From: CADCTQ01 sp963844325
Lineage (GTDB): Bacteria; Bacteroidota; Bacteroidia; Cytophagales; 172606-1
Assembly (NCBI GenBank): GCA_963844325.1
Contig: CAWJNV010000001.1
Span: 1,240,001 to 1,304,000, forward strand
Reading direction: 5' to 3'
Length of the DNA stretch: 64,000 nucleotides
Both the position numbers and the translations under genes were made by a program. Positions 1-9,900 of the stretch are shown piece after piece (position 1 is the stretch's first letter; every line of letters starts with the position of its first letter). The notes beneath the pieces are model-generated. The model had not been told where the DNA came from. It was given only the letters and a program-made list of their open reading frames with translations, and searched no databases.

Positions 1-1
1 G

Positions 2-364
2 CAGCCCTGGGAAAACATGATTGCGCAGGGCCTCACCACCTTTGCCGAAACCGACCAGGACGCCCGTTCCGACTGCCACGCCTGGAGTGCCAGCCCTTCG
101 TACGACCTGCTGGCTACCGTGTGCGGCATCGAGCCGGCCGACGTGGGTTTCAAAACGGTACGGATTGCGCCCAACCTGGGCCGCCTGCCCGAAGTAGCGG
201 CTTCCATGCCGCACCCGGCCGGTGAAGTGGCCGTTTTCCTGCGCCGCAAGGGCAAAGCGGGCCTCACCGGCGAAGTCACTTTGCCCCCGGGGGTGACGGG
301 CATTTTCACGTGGAACGGCAAAACGACGCCGCTGCAACCGGGACGGCAGAAGGTCAACCTGTAG
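2..364 (+). CDS. C-terminal end of an alpha-L-rhamnosidase-like glycoside hydrolase (GH78), 5' truncated by window
   Basis: The frame is open from the first bases of the window, so this is the last 120 residues of a longer gene that begins upstream. It contains the stretch RSDCHAWSASPSYDLL followed by a small beta-sandwich-like tail (residues about 45-120), which is what the bacterial alpha-L-rhamnosidase catalytic barrel end and C-terminal domain look like. Family knowledge: GH78 enzymes cleave terminal alpha-L-rhamnose from plant glycosides or polysaccharides, usually in the periplasm or at the cell surface. Signal peptide and catalytic acids lie outside the window. A hairpin terminator follows at 381-413, so this is the end of its transcript. 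Confidence 0.75.
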   Translation, partial: QPWENMIAQGLTTFAETDQDARSDCHAWSASPSYDLLATVCGIEPADVGFKTVRIAPNLGRLPEVAASMPHPAGEVAVFLRRKGKAGLTGEVTLPPGVTGIFTWNGKTTPLQPGRQKVNL

Positions 365-380
365 CACGTGCAGCCGGCAA

Positions 381-413
381 ACCTTCCGGGTTTTGGAAAC
401 CCGAAAGGTTTTT
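381..413 (+). terminator. Rho-independent terminator after the rhamnosidase gene
   Basis: The arms at 381-393 and 397-409 pair at 12 of 13 positions around a 3-nt loop, and the hairpin runs into a short T tract ending at 413. It starts 17 nt after the stop codon of the upstream gene. Confidence 0.6.
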
Positions 414-522
414 CACCAGGGTCACCCAATACGAAAAAAACACAAGAACTCCAAAATTTTGGCAACCTATTGTTCATCCATCCGTATATCTTCTCAATTA
501 CAACCAAAAAATATAAATCAAC

Positions 523-684
523 ATGGGAAATATACTGACGTGGGTAGCCGTTATCTTAATCGTATTGTGGTTAGTAGGCTACGTAGGATTTGGAGAGGCT
601 GTAGGTAGCTTTATCCACATATTGTTGGTTCTGGCAGTGATTGCCATCCTGATCCGCCTGTTCTCGGGCCGCAGAGTGGTCTAA
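523..684 (+). CDS. Small two-helix membrane protein, lmo0937/DUF5670 family
   Basis: This 53-residue gene begins MGNILTWVAVILIVLWLVG and ends with FSGRRVV. It has two hydrophobic helices (about residues 4-20 and 31-47) joined by a short loop with FGEAVGS, and a basic C-terminal tail, the pattern of the lmo0937/DUF5670 peptides common in Bacteroidota and Firmicutes. It is expected in the inner membrane. The molecular function is not known; relatives are often linked to stress or stationary phase, which is only an inference here. The start is the sole ATG in frame, and a strong terminator follows 46 nt after the stop, so it is probably a single-gene transcript. Too little sequence exists to propose a mechanism. 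Confidence 0.8.
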   Translation: MGNILTWVAVILIVLWLVGYVGFGEAVGSFIHILLVLAVIAILIRLFSGRRVV

Positions 685-730
685 AGGTGCCAAACCGGCG
701 TAAAAGCCAAACGGAATTAAACATATATAG

Positions 731-759
731 AGCCGGAAGTTTTCTTCCGGCTTTTTTTT
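731..759 (+). terminator. Rho-independent terminator after the small membrane protein gene
   Basis: A perfect 9-bp stem (731-739 with 744-752) around a TTTT loop is followed by an unbroken run of T to 759. It lies between the convergent ends of the small membrane protein gene and nuoL. Confidence 0.85.
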
Positions 760-765
760 GTGCCC

Positions 766-2742
<1,977 letters not shown>

Positions 2743-2799
2743 CAGTGAGTGGGCGTTTACCAACAACGAATAACAAACAACGAACAGCCAATGACTTCC

Positions 2800-3837
2800 C
2801 TACGCCGGCTCCTGCTGGCTGAGGCAGTGGAAGCTGCCGAGGCCCCAGATGAGGTCACTCGAATCGAGGCCGATCACTTTGCGGTCGGGGAAGCAACCCG
2901 TGAGGATGTCGAGGGCCTGCTGGTCGTTGGGGTCGCGGAAGGTAGGCACCACCACCACGGCGTTGCCGATGTAGAAGTTGGCGTAAGAGGCCGGCAGCCG
3001 CTGCCCTTCGTATTCCACCAGGGCCGGCATGGGCAACTCGATCACGTTTAGCTGCTTGCCGTTTTCGAGGCGCAACTGGTGCAACAGTTCGAGGTTTTCC
3101 TGCAACGGCGCGTAGTTTTCGTCGTCTTTGTCGTACTCCACCACTGTTACCACCGTGTCTTCGTTCACGAAGCGGGTCAGGTCGTCGATGTGGCCGTCGG
3201 TGTCGTCGCCCACAATGCCGTCGCCGAGCCACAGGATGTTGGTCACGCCGTAGTAGTCGCGCAGTTTCCCTTCGATCTGCTCCTGATTCAGGTGCGGGTT
3301 GCGGTTGGGGTTGAGCAGGCAGGCCCTGGTCGTAAGCAGGGTGCCTTTCCCGTTGAATTCCACCGAGCCTCCTTCCATTACGATGCCCGGCTCGAACACC
3401 GGAACGCTTCTCACCTCCGCGATGCGGAAGGGCACCTGGTTGTCGAGGTCGTGGGGTGGGTACTTTTCGCCCCAGGCGTTGTAGAGCCATTTTACCACCG
3501 CTTTGGGTTTGTCCGCTTTCGGGTTCACCACAAAGGCGGGGCCGTGGTCGCGGCACCAGGCGTCGTTGGTGGGGTGCAGGAAGAACCTGATCCGGCTCAG
3601 GTCGGCCCCCACTTTCTCCAGGTGGCGGAGGGCAAAGGCCCGCATGGCCTCGTCATTCACGTTGATGCATACGTCTTCGCCTTCGGCCAGGGCTTTGATA
3701 AAGGCCGAATACACGCCGAAGACGGTTTCGATCTTGCCGGGCCAGGAGGCTTCCTTGTGGGGCCAGCTCAGCCACGTGGCCGCGTGCGGCGCCCATTCCG
3801 CCGGGAAATAATAACCTAGTTGCGCAGGGGTTTGCAT
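2800..3837 (-). CDS. aguA: Agmatine deiminase
   Basis: The 345-residue protein belongs to the peptidyl-arginine deiminase-like superfamily. Agmatine deiminase converts agmatine to N-carbamoylputrescine and ammonia, feeding putrescine synthesis in the cytoplasm. Visible hallmarks are the N-terminal FPAEWAPHAATWLSWP block, the WCRDHGP motif, the GDDTDGHIDDLTRF motif, and the C-terminal FHCLSQQ motif with the predicted nucleophile Cys338. The ATG at 3837 gives the family's usual N-terminus (MQTPAQLGYY); an in-frame extension further upstream would be read through a tandem 7-bp repeat and is unlikely. It is followed by nuoL on the same strand about 57 nt later. No ptcA/aguB partner is adjacent. 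Confidence 0.92.
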   Translation of the reverse strand: MQTPAQLGYYFPAEWAPHAATWLSWPHKEASWPGKIETVFGVYSAFIKALAEGEDVCINVNDEAMRAFALRHLEKVGADLSRIRFFLHPTNDAWCRDHGPAFVVNPKADKPKAVVKWLYNAWGEKYPPHDLDNQVPFRIAEVRSVPVFEPGIVMEGGSVEFNGKGTLLTTRACLLNPNRNPHLNQEQIEGKLRDYYGVTNILWLGDGIVGDDTDGHIDDLTRFVNEDTVVTVVEYDKDDENYAPLQENLELLHQLRLENGKQLNVIELPMPALVEYEGQRLPASYANFYIGNAVVVVPTFRDPNDQQALDILTGCFPDRKVIGLDSSDLIWGLGSFHCLSQQEPA

Positions 3838-3842
3838 ATCTG

Positions 3843-3874
3843 ATTGAAAATGGACAATGGACAATTGAAAATGG
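3843..3874. repeat. Tandem heptamer repeat (ATTGAAA/ATGGACA family)
   Basis: Four 7-bp units in register, ATTGAAA ATGGACA ATGGACA ATTGAAA, plus a partial fifth (ATGG), lie 6 nt upstream of the agmatine deiminase start. The layout resembles the short tandemly repeated repetitive sequences described in cyanobacteria. Several other heptamer families occur between genes in this window. Confidence 0.75.
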
Positions 3875-3884
3875 GGCGGTACCG

Positions 3885-3917
3885 CCTTCTGACTTCTCAC
3901 TCCTCGCTTCTCACTCC
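3885..3917. repeat. Tandem heptamer repeat overlapping the pth stop codon
   Basis: Read on the minus strand the units are GGAGTGA GAAGCGA GGAGTGA GAAGTCA GAAGG. The first unit contains the TGA stop of pth (3911-3913) and part of its last codons, so the repeat has been placed on, or has grown from, the end of that gene. It belongs to the same family as the repeats at 5609-5729. Confidence 0.75.
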
Positions 3918-4477
3918 TTGGTGTTGAACTGGTTCATCGTGATTTGTACGCCGGCCGTGCAGAAGGAGAGGATGGCCTGGCAGGCCCGGTCAAGGTGTTT
4001 GGCCAGTTCCTCAAACTCTTCGGGGGCAAACCGGCCCAGCACGTAGTCTACCTGGGTGCCTTTGGGGAAGTCGCCGCCCACGCCGAAGCGGAGCCGGGTG
4101 TACTCCGCGGTGCCCAGCGTTTCTTCGATGTTCCGCAGGCCGTTGTGCCCGCCGTGCGACCCTTTGGTACGGATGCGCAGCTTGCCGTAGGGCAGGGCAA
4201 TGTCGTCGGTAACCACCAGCAGGTTTTCCCGCGGAATCTTCAAGTCCTGGAGCCAGTAATTGACCGACCGGCCGCTCAGGTTCATGTAGGTGGTGGGCTT
4301 GATGAGGTGAATGTGCTTGCCCTTGTGCCTGAAGTCAGCCGTGTAGGCCAGCCGGCCGGTAGCGAAGTCGGTACCGTGTTTGTCGGCCAGTTGGTCCAGC
4401 GTCAGGAAGCCGATGTTGTGGCGGGTCAGCTCATATTCCGGCCCGATGTTTCCCAATCCGGCAATCAGATACTTCAT
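3911..4477 (-). CDS. pth: Peptidyl-tRNA hydrolase
   Basis: The 188-residue protein begins MKYLIAGLGNIGPEYELTRHN, the Pth signature. Pth hydrolyses the ester bond of peptidyl-tRNAs that fall off ribosomes and recycles the tRNA; it is essential in most bacteria. Expected key residues are present: Asn10, catalytic His20, Asn66 in TTYMNLSG, the acidic pair Asp91-Asp92 in VVTDDIALPYGKLR, and Asn112 in GSHGGHNGLRN. Length matches the family. The start is the ATG at 4477, with a good -7 box 28 nt upstream. The stop codon lies inside a tandem heptamer repeat. It may be co-transcribed with agmatine deiminase downstream. Confidence 0.95.
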   Translation of the reverse strand: MKYLIAGLGNIGPEYELTRHNIGFLTLDQLADKHGTDFATGRLAYTADFRHKGKHIHLIKPTTYMNLSGRSVNYWLQDLKIPRENLLVVTDDIALPYGKLRIRTKGSHGGHNGLRNIEETLGTAEYTRLRFGVGGDFPKGTQVDYVLGRFAPEEFEELAKHLDRACQAILSFCTAGVQITMNQFNTKE

Positions 4478-4504
4478 AAGGGCAGTTTTTTACCTTTTGC
4501 GGCG

Positions 4505-4512
4505 CAAATGTA
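4505..4512 (-). promoter_or_regulatory. Bacteroidota-type -7 box for pth
   Basis: On the minus strand the bases read TACATTTG, an exact match to the Bacteroidota primary-sigma -7 motif TAnnTTTG, 27 nt before the pth start codon. A clear -33 TTG at the usual 17-23 nt distance is not seen, so the call rests on the -7 box. Confidence 0.5.
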
Positions 4513-4610
4513 GGGATACTAATTTTAAATGTTGACCCCTCAATTTCCAATGCGTATGGCTGAAACTGTTTATTTTACGGCCCTGACCACTACTTTGCTA
4601 TCCATCCTGC

Positions 4611-5606
4611 ATGATCATTGAATCGAGAGCCTACGCCCGGGCCGGCCTGCTGGGCAACCCTTCCGACGGCTATTACGGCAAAACCATTTCCATCATCGTC
4701 AAAAACTTCGGCGCCCACATTTCCCTCTACCAGTCGCCCGAGCTGCACATTGAGCCGCAGGCGCAGGACAGCAACACGTTCCGCAACATTTACCACCTCA
4801 AGGAGTCGGTGAGCCTGACGGGCTACAACGGCGGCATCCCCATCATTAAGGCGGCCATCAAGAAGTTCTGTGACTACTGCGACCAGAACGACGTCCGGCT
4901 GAGCAACAAGAATTTCACCATCCGCTACAGTTCCTCCATTCCCCGCCAGGTGGGGCTGGCCGGCTCCAGCGCCATCATTATTGCCACGCTGCGGGCGCTG
5001 ATGCAGTTTTACGAGGTGAAAATTCCGCTGGAAATCCTGCCCAACGTGGCCCTGGCGGCCGAAACGGAAGAGATGGGCATCAACGCCGGCCTCCAGGACC
5101 GGGTGGCGCAGAGCTATGAAGGCTGCGTGTACATGAACTTCGACCGGAGCATTATGGAGGCGCAAAAGCACGGCGACTACCAACGCCTCTCCCCGGCCCT
5201 GCTGCCCAACCTGTACATTGCCTACAAAACGGCCCTGGGCAAGGTGTCGGGCAAAGTGCTCAACGACATCCGCACCCGCTACGACAGCGGCGATGCCTTC
5301 GTGATTGATACCCTCAAGGAAATTGCCGGCCTGGCCGAAAAAGGCCGTGACGCCGTCCTTAACCGCGACTACGCCACGCTGCACGAACTGATGAACCGCA
5401 ACTTCGACCTCCGGGCCCAGATCATGCGCATCAGCGAAAGCAACCAGGAAATGATCCGGACGGCCCGCAGTTGCGGCGCTTCGGCTTCGTTTACCGGCTC
5501 GGGCGGCTCCATCATCGGCATGTACTACGGCGACGAAATGCTCAACAAACTGATGGTCCGCCTCAAAAAAATCCAGGCCCGGGTCGTAAAGCCGTACGTT
5601 GAATAA
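4611..5606 (+). CDS. GHMP-family small-molecule kinase (glucuronokinase-like)
   Basis: The 331-residue protein has the GHMP kinase layout: an N-terminal substrate segment (RAYARAGLLGNPSDGYYGKT), the glycine/serine ATP-binding loop GLAGSSAIIIA at about residues 117-127, and the C-terminal GASASFTGSGGSIIG motif. GHMP kinases phosphorylate small molecules such as sugars, mevalonate or homoserine in the cytoplasm. The N-terminal motif and overall likeness suggest a sugar (glucuronate-like) kinase, but substrate cannot be read from sequence. It is divergent from pth and convergent with the next gene. Nothing adjacent points to a pathway. The start is the ATG at 4611. Confidence 0.7.
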   Translation: MIIESRAYARAGLLGNPSDGYYGKTISIIVKNFGAHISLYQSPELHIEPQAQDSNTFRNIYHLKESVSLTGYNGGIPIIKAAIKKFCDYCDQNDVRLSNKNFTIRYSSSIPRQVGLAGSSAIIIATLRALMQFYEVKIPLEILPNVALAAETEEMGINAGLQDRVAQSYEGCVYMNFDRSIMEAQKHGDYQRLSPALLPNLYIAYKTALGKVSGKVLNDIRTRYDSGDAFVIDTLKEIAGLAEKGRDAVLNRDYATLHELMNRNFDLRAQIMRISESNQEMIRTARSCGASASFTGSGGSIIGMYYGDEMLNKLMVRLKKIQARVVKPYVE

Positions 5607-5608
5607 AG

Positions 5609-5729
5609 GGAGAAGCGAGGAGCCAGAAGTGAGGAGCGAGAAGGAAGATCAGGATTTACGGGATGAAAGATTTACCGGTTGAGTGCCATGCGCTCTTCTC
5701 GCTTCTCACTTCTGGCTCCTCGCTCCTCC
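5609..5729. repeat. 35-bp inverted heptamer-repeat arms between convergent genes
   Basis: The arms at 5609-5643 and 5695-5729 match as an inverted repeat with only two mismatches, and each arm is itself built of 7-bp units of the form GRAGYSA (for example GAAGCGA, GGAGCCA, GAAGTGA, GGAGCGA). The structure starts 3 nt after one stop codon and ends 1 nt before the other, and could fold into a long hairpin serving as a bidirectional terminator. Confidence 0.8.
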
Positions 5730-5730
5730 T

Positions 5731-6828
5731 CTAACGCAGTTTTTCCGGGACGCCGAAGCCGGTTCTGCCGCCGGTGCCTTCGAGTTCGTTGAGGAGCAGG
5801 GCCGCAATGCCATCCGCCGGCGATTGGCGGAACTGGTTGAACAGGCCGCCGATGGAATTGCCCACCCGGATGGAACCCAGGGCCACCGAAGCCTTGGTGC
5901 CGGCCGGAACGTTCAGCAGGTCGGCCACCTTGTCGCCGGTCAGGAAACGAATGTACGCCGGCAGGAAGTCCCGGGCAATGGCAGCCGGCGCCGCTTCGGC
6001 CAGGCAGTCGAGTAAGGCTTTCGTGAGCCCGATGCCCGCTTCCGATTGCCGGAAGTGGCGTTCGCGGATGCGTTTTTCGAGCCAGTAGGCGGCCTTCATG
6101 CTCTTGGGCAACAGCGCTTCGTCAATGCCCAGCATGGCGCCGATCACGTTCCACAGGTGCAGGTACGCTTCGGCTTCTTCCTGCGAGTAGTAAAAGCCAA
6201 GCTTGGAAAGCCCGTCCAGCACGATGTACGAGAGGGAAAGGTGCGTGCCGACCATGTCTTCCTGGTTCACGGGCACGCCCCAGGCGTCCTGCCACTGGCC
6301 GCTCCGGTTTACGTGGTAGCGAATGGCCGCGTGAATGAGCCGGACCTTCTGGATGCTGCGAATGCCTTTTCCGGCCGGGGCAAAAGCGTTTTTGTCCATC
6401 ACGTCCAACAGGAACTGCGCCGTTTCGGCGAGGCGCCGCCGGGCGTCCTGCCTGATCCGTTGCGAAAGCCACAACACCTGCGCCCCGTCGGCGGCGGCGT
6501 AGGAGAAGGGCAGCGAATAACACCCCAGGATGGAAAGGGCGGGACGGGCGTGCCGGGCAAAGAAGGCTACGCCCTGCTGCATCTTCCGGCCGTTGGCCCA
6601 CGCGGGCAGTTGGGCCGTTTGCGAGAAGTAGGCACGGAGGGAATCCGGGAATTGGTCGGGCAGCGGCTGATCATTCTTTACCAGGGCGGCGATCCAGCCG
6701 TTGAGTTCACCGAAGGAGTGTTGCGCAAAAAGACTCTCCACGGCGGCATCGGCAACCGGGTCCGCTTGCCGGCGGGCTTGTTGCAACTGAGCTTCGGGAA
6801 AAAAAGTACGGGGCGACGTGTGGTTCAT
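5731..6828 (-). CDS. MpaB/latex-clearing-protein (Lcp)-like oxygenase, DUF2236 family
   Basis: The 365-residue protein matches the ER/MpaB/B'/Lcp family of heme b proteins that includes rubber oxygenase Lcp and fungal MpaB. The core signature KVRLIHAAIRYHV (with the likely proximal heme His) followed by WGVPVNQEDMVGTHLSLSY is clear, as is the later GIGLTKALLDCL helix region. No signal peptide is visible, so a cytoplasmic or loosely membrane-associated oxygenase is likely. The natural substrate in Bacteroidota is not known. The ATG at 6828 is the first in frame. The gene ends convergently against the GHMP kinase across a heptamer-repeat hairpin. Confidence 0.75.
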   Translation of the reverse strand: MNHTSPRTFFPEAQLQQARRQADPVADAAVESLFAQHSFGELNGWIAALVKNDQPLPDQFPDSLRAYFSQTAQLPAWANGRKMQQGVAFFARHARPALSILGCYSLPFSYAAADGAQVLWLSQRIRQDARRRLAETAQFLLDVMDKNAFAPAGKGIRSIQKVRLIHAAIRYHVNRSGQWQDAWGVPVNQEDMVGTHLSLSYIVLDGLSKLGFYYSQEEAEAYLHLWNVIGAMLGIDEALLPKSMKAAYWLEKRIRERHFRQSEAGIGLTKALLDCLAEAAPAAIARDFLPAYIRFLTGDKVADLLNVPAGTKASVALGSIRVGNSIGGLFNQFRQSPADGIAALLLNELEGTGGRTGFGVPEKLR

Positions 6829-6932
6829 AAGATTGCCGGGCTGACTATTTCATAAGCCAACTCGGGGCAAAATTGTTCATAAGACGCACCAATCAGGCCG
6901 TAAAAGAAAGCGGGTTGGCCGCAGTAACTAAA

Positions 6933-9900
6933 TTACCGGGTGACCAGCCGGGTGAGTTCCTGCTGAAGCCGGCGGGTAATGCGCAAACAGGTTACTTTTA
7001 CCCGGCCGGCGGAAGCTTCCAGGGCCTCCCGGACGTTCTCCTTGCTGGCAAGCAGTTCCTTGGCAACCGCGTATTCTTCCTCCAAACGGGTGATCCGGAG
7101 CATGGCGCAGGAAGATTTGGCCCGGTGGAAGATGAAATGAAGCTGTTTCACGTCTTTCTGCTCCAGGGCCAGGCTGTACTCTTCGGGGAAACGCGTGAAC
7201 ATCTTGATGTGCATGCGGATCATCTCCTGGAGGAAGTCCGTTCCCTCCCCGGCGATTTCAATCAATCCACTCAGGTCCAGTACGTCACCCGGGGCAGCGA
7301 CTGAGGCATCAGCCGCCGGCGGAAGGTCCCCGGCCGGGCTGGCGTGGTCGGGGGCCGCGTACTTGGCAATTTTCTGGTACAGGTCGTCGGGGTGGAAGGG
7401 CTTCATGATGAAGTCATTCATCCCGGCGTCGAAGATCTTCTGCGCCACGTCGTGCATGGCCGACGCCGTCAGCGCAATGATCGGAATGCTTTCCTGGGCT
7501 TTGGTTTCGCGGATGACGCGGGCGGCTTCGTAGCCGTCCATTTCGGGCATCTGCAAATCCATCAGGATCAGGTCGTACTGCTTCTGGTTGATCTTCTCAA
7601 TGGCCTGCACGCCGTTGTGCGCGTAGTCGGGCTGAATGCCCCATTTGTTGAGAAACTTGGTGGCGACCTTCCGGTTAATCTCGTTGTCCTCCACCAGCAG
7701 CAGCCGCACCTGGTCGAGCAGGCGGGCCGTGGCCGTGTGGGCGTAGTTGTCACGCACGGGGCCGGCCTCGTCGCCCTTGCGGAAGGAGAGGCTGAAGTAA
7801 AAACGCGAACCCTCGCCGGGGCGGCTGTCAACCCCGATCTGGCTGCCCTGCATTTCGAGCAGCCGCTTGGTAATGGCCAGGCCCAGGCCCGTGCCGCCGT
7901 ACTTGCGGGTGGTGTCCGATTCGGCCTGGGTAAACCGGTCGAAGATGTAGGCCAGCTTTTCGGCCTTGATCCCAATGCCCGTATCGGTTACGGCAAAGTC
8001 GAGCAGCACGCCGTCGCCGTCGTCGCGCTTCACCGCGGCCTCCAGCGTCACGCTCCCCTCTTCGGTAAACTTAATGGCGTTGCTCACCAGGTTCGCCAGG
8101 ATTTGCCCGAGCCGCACGGGATCGCCCAGCAGTACGGGCGGCAATGGGCCGTCGAGGCGAATGTCGAACCCAATGTGCTTTTCCTCGGCTTTGAAGCTCA
8201 GCGAAAACCGGATGGATTCGAGCAGGCCGGCCAGGTTGAACGGGATGCATTCAAACGAGACCATGCCCGATTCAATTTTATTGTAGTCGAGAATGTCGTT
8301 GATGAGCACCAGGAGGTTTTCGGCAGAAAATTGCAGGGTTTTCAAGTTCCCGACCTGTTCCGGCTTGGGGTTTTCCTGCATCAGCAAGTGCGTCATGCCG
8401 ATCACCGCGTTCATCGGCGTGCGGATCTCGTGGCTCATCGTGGACAGGAACTGCTCCTTGGCCCGGGCCGAGTATTCGGCCTGCTCCTTGGCTTGAATCA
8501 GTTCGGCTTCGTAAATGCTCCTTTCCAGCACCGTGCCGATCCACTGGCTGAGCATCTGCACGAAATCACAGTCGCCCTGCGAAATACCGTGGGGCAGCGG
8601 GTAACGGGCAGCAAACATGAGTACGCCGTACTTGCGGCCCCGGATCCAGACGGGCACGCCGATGTACGCCTCGAACCGGTGCACTTCGTAGCAGGGATGG
8701 TCACGGTATTCGCATCCGGGCATCTCGGCAATGGCTACCAGGCGGTTTTCTTCGTAAGGAATGCAGCAATAGGTGGTGTGTACCGGCAGCACGAGTCCCC
8801 GGGCGAAGTCCGGGGACTGGGTATACACCTCCTGTACGGTATAGTTGCCGTCCTCAATGCAACTGAAAATGCCAATCTCCAGCCCCAGCGAACCGGTGGC
8901 GGCCTTGAGCGTCTCGTACACCTGGGTGGAAGTGTCAAACGCCGCATTGGAATTGATGCGGTACACCTGTTCCATCCGTTCCTTCCGAAGAATGGCGGCG
9001 TCTTGCAGTTGCTTCTGGCGGGTAACGTCGGTACACATCACGGCGCAGCCGTCGCCGATGTTTACCGCCACCAGGTGAAAGCGCCGCCGGTCGTGCGGTC
9101 CCACCGAGTAGTCCTCTTCTTCCCAGGGTGTGCCCTCTTCCACCACCCGCTTGTAGGGTTCGAACAAAGCGTTGCCCACCCGGGGCAGCACTTCCCGCAG
9201 CCGCTGACCAATCAGTTCTTCGGGATTCAGGCCCATCATGGCGCCGGCTTTCCGGTTGATGAGTTGCCATTCAAAGTCAATGATCTCTCCCGCGTCGTCG
9301 CGCACGGCCTGGTAAGCCATTACGCCGGTGAGTGAATTGTCCAGGATGCTGATGAGCAGGCTGCTCATGCGGGTGAGGCTCTGTTCAGCCAGTTTCCGGG
9401 TGGAGATGTCGCGGGTGCTGGTTTGCACGGCTTCCACGTGGCCGAACGGGTCGAGGATGGGCCGCATCTGGGTTTCGAGCCAGACGTAGTACCCCTTTTT
9501 GTGTTTGGCCCGGTACTGCCGGGTGTGGCTTTCGGTAGAAGCCGCGTTGGCAAAGGCCGCCCGCACCACTTCCACATCCTCCGGGTGAATGCATTCGAAG
9601 GGCGTGGCGCCCAGCACTTCCGCCGGCGTGTAGCCCACGATTTCGGCGATGGACGGAGACAAGTAGCGGAACGCTCCCTCAGGCGTATGGAGGGCAACCA
9701 GGTCTTTGGCGTTTTCGGAGATGAGCCGGTAGAGCTTTTCGCTTTCCATCAGCTTTTCCTCGGCAATCTTGCGGTCGGTAATGTCGCGGGAGGTTGTTTG
9801 CAAATTCACCAGCTTCCCGTGCTCATCCATGATGGGCCTGATGTGCGTTTGCAACCATATATAATTGCCGTCCTTGCGGCGGGTACGGTACTCGAGCACC

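Noticed and set aside
3843..3917. CRISPR array
   Set aside because: Repeat units are 7 bp without spacers and no cas genes are present.
7344..9335. 663-codon open frame opposite the histidine kinase
   Set aside because: Low-complexity Val/His/Gly-rich product with no family features, wholly inside a well-supported gene.
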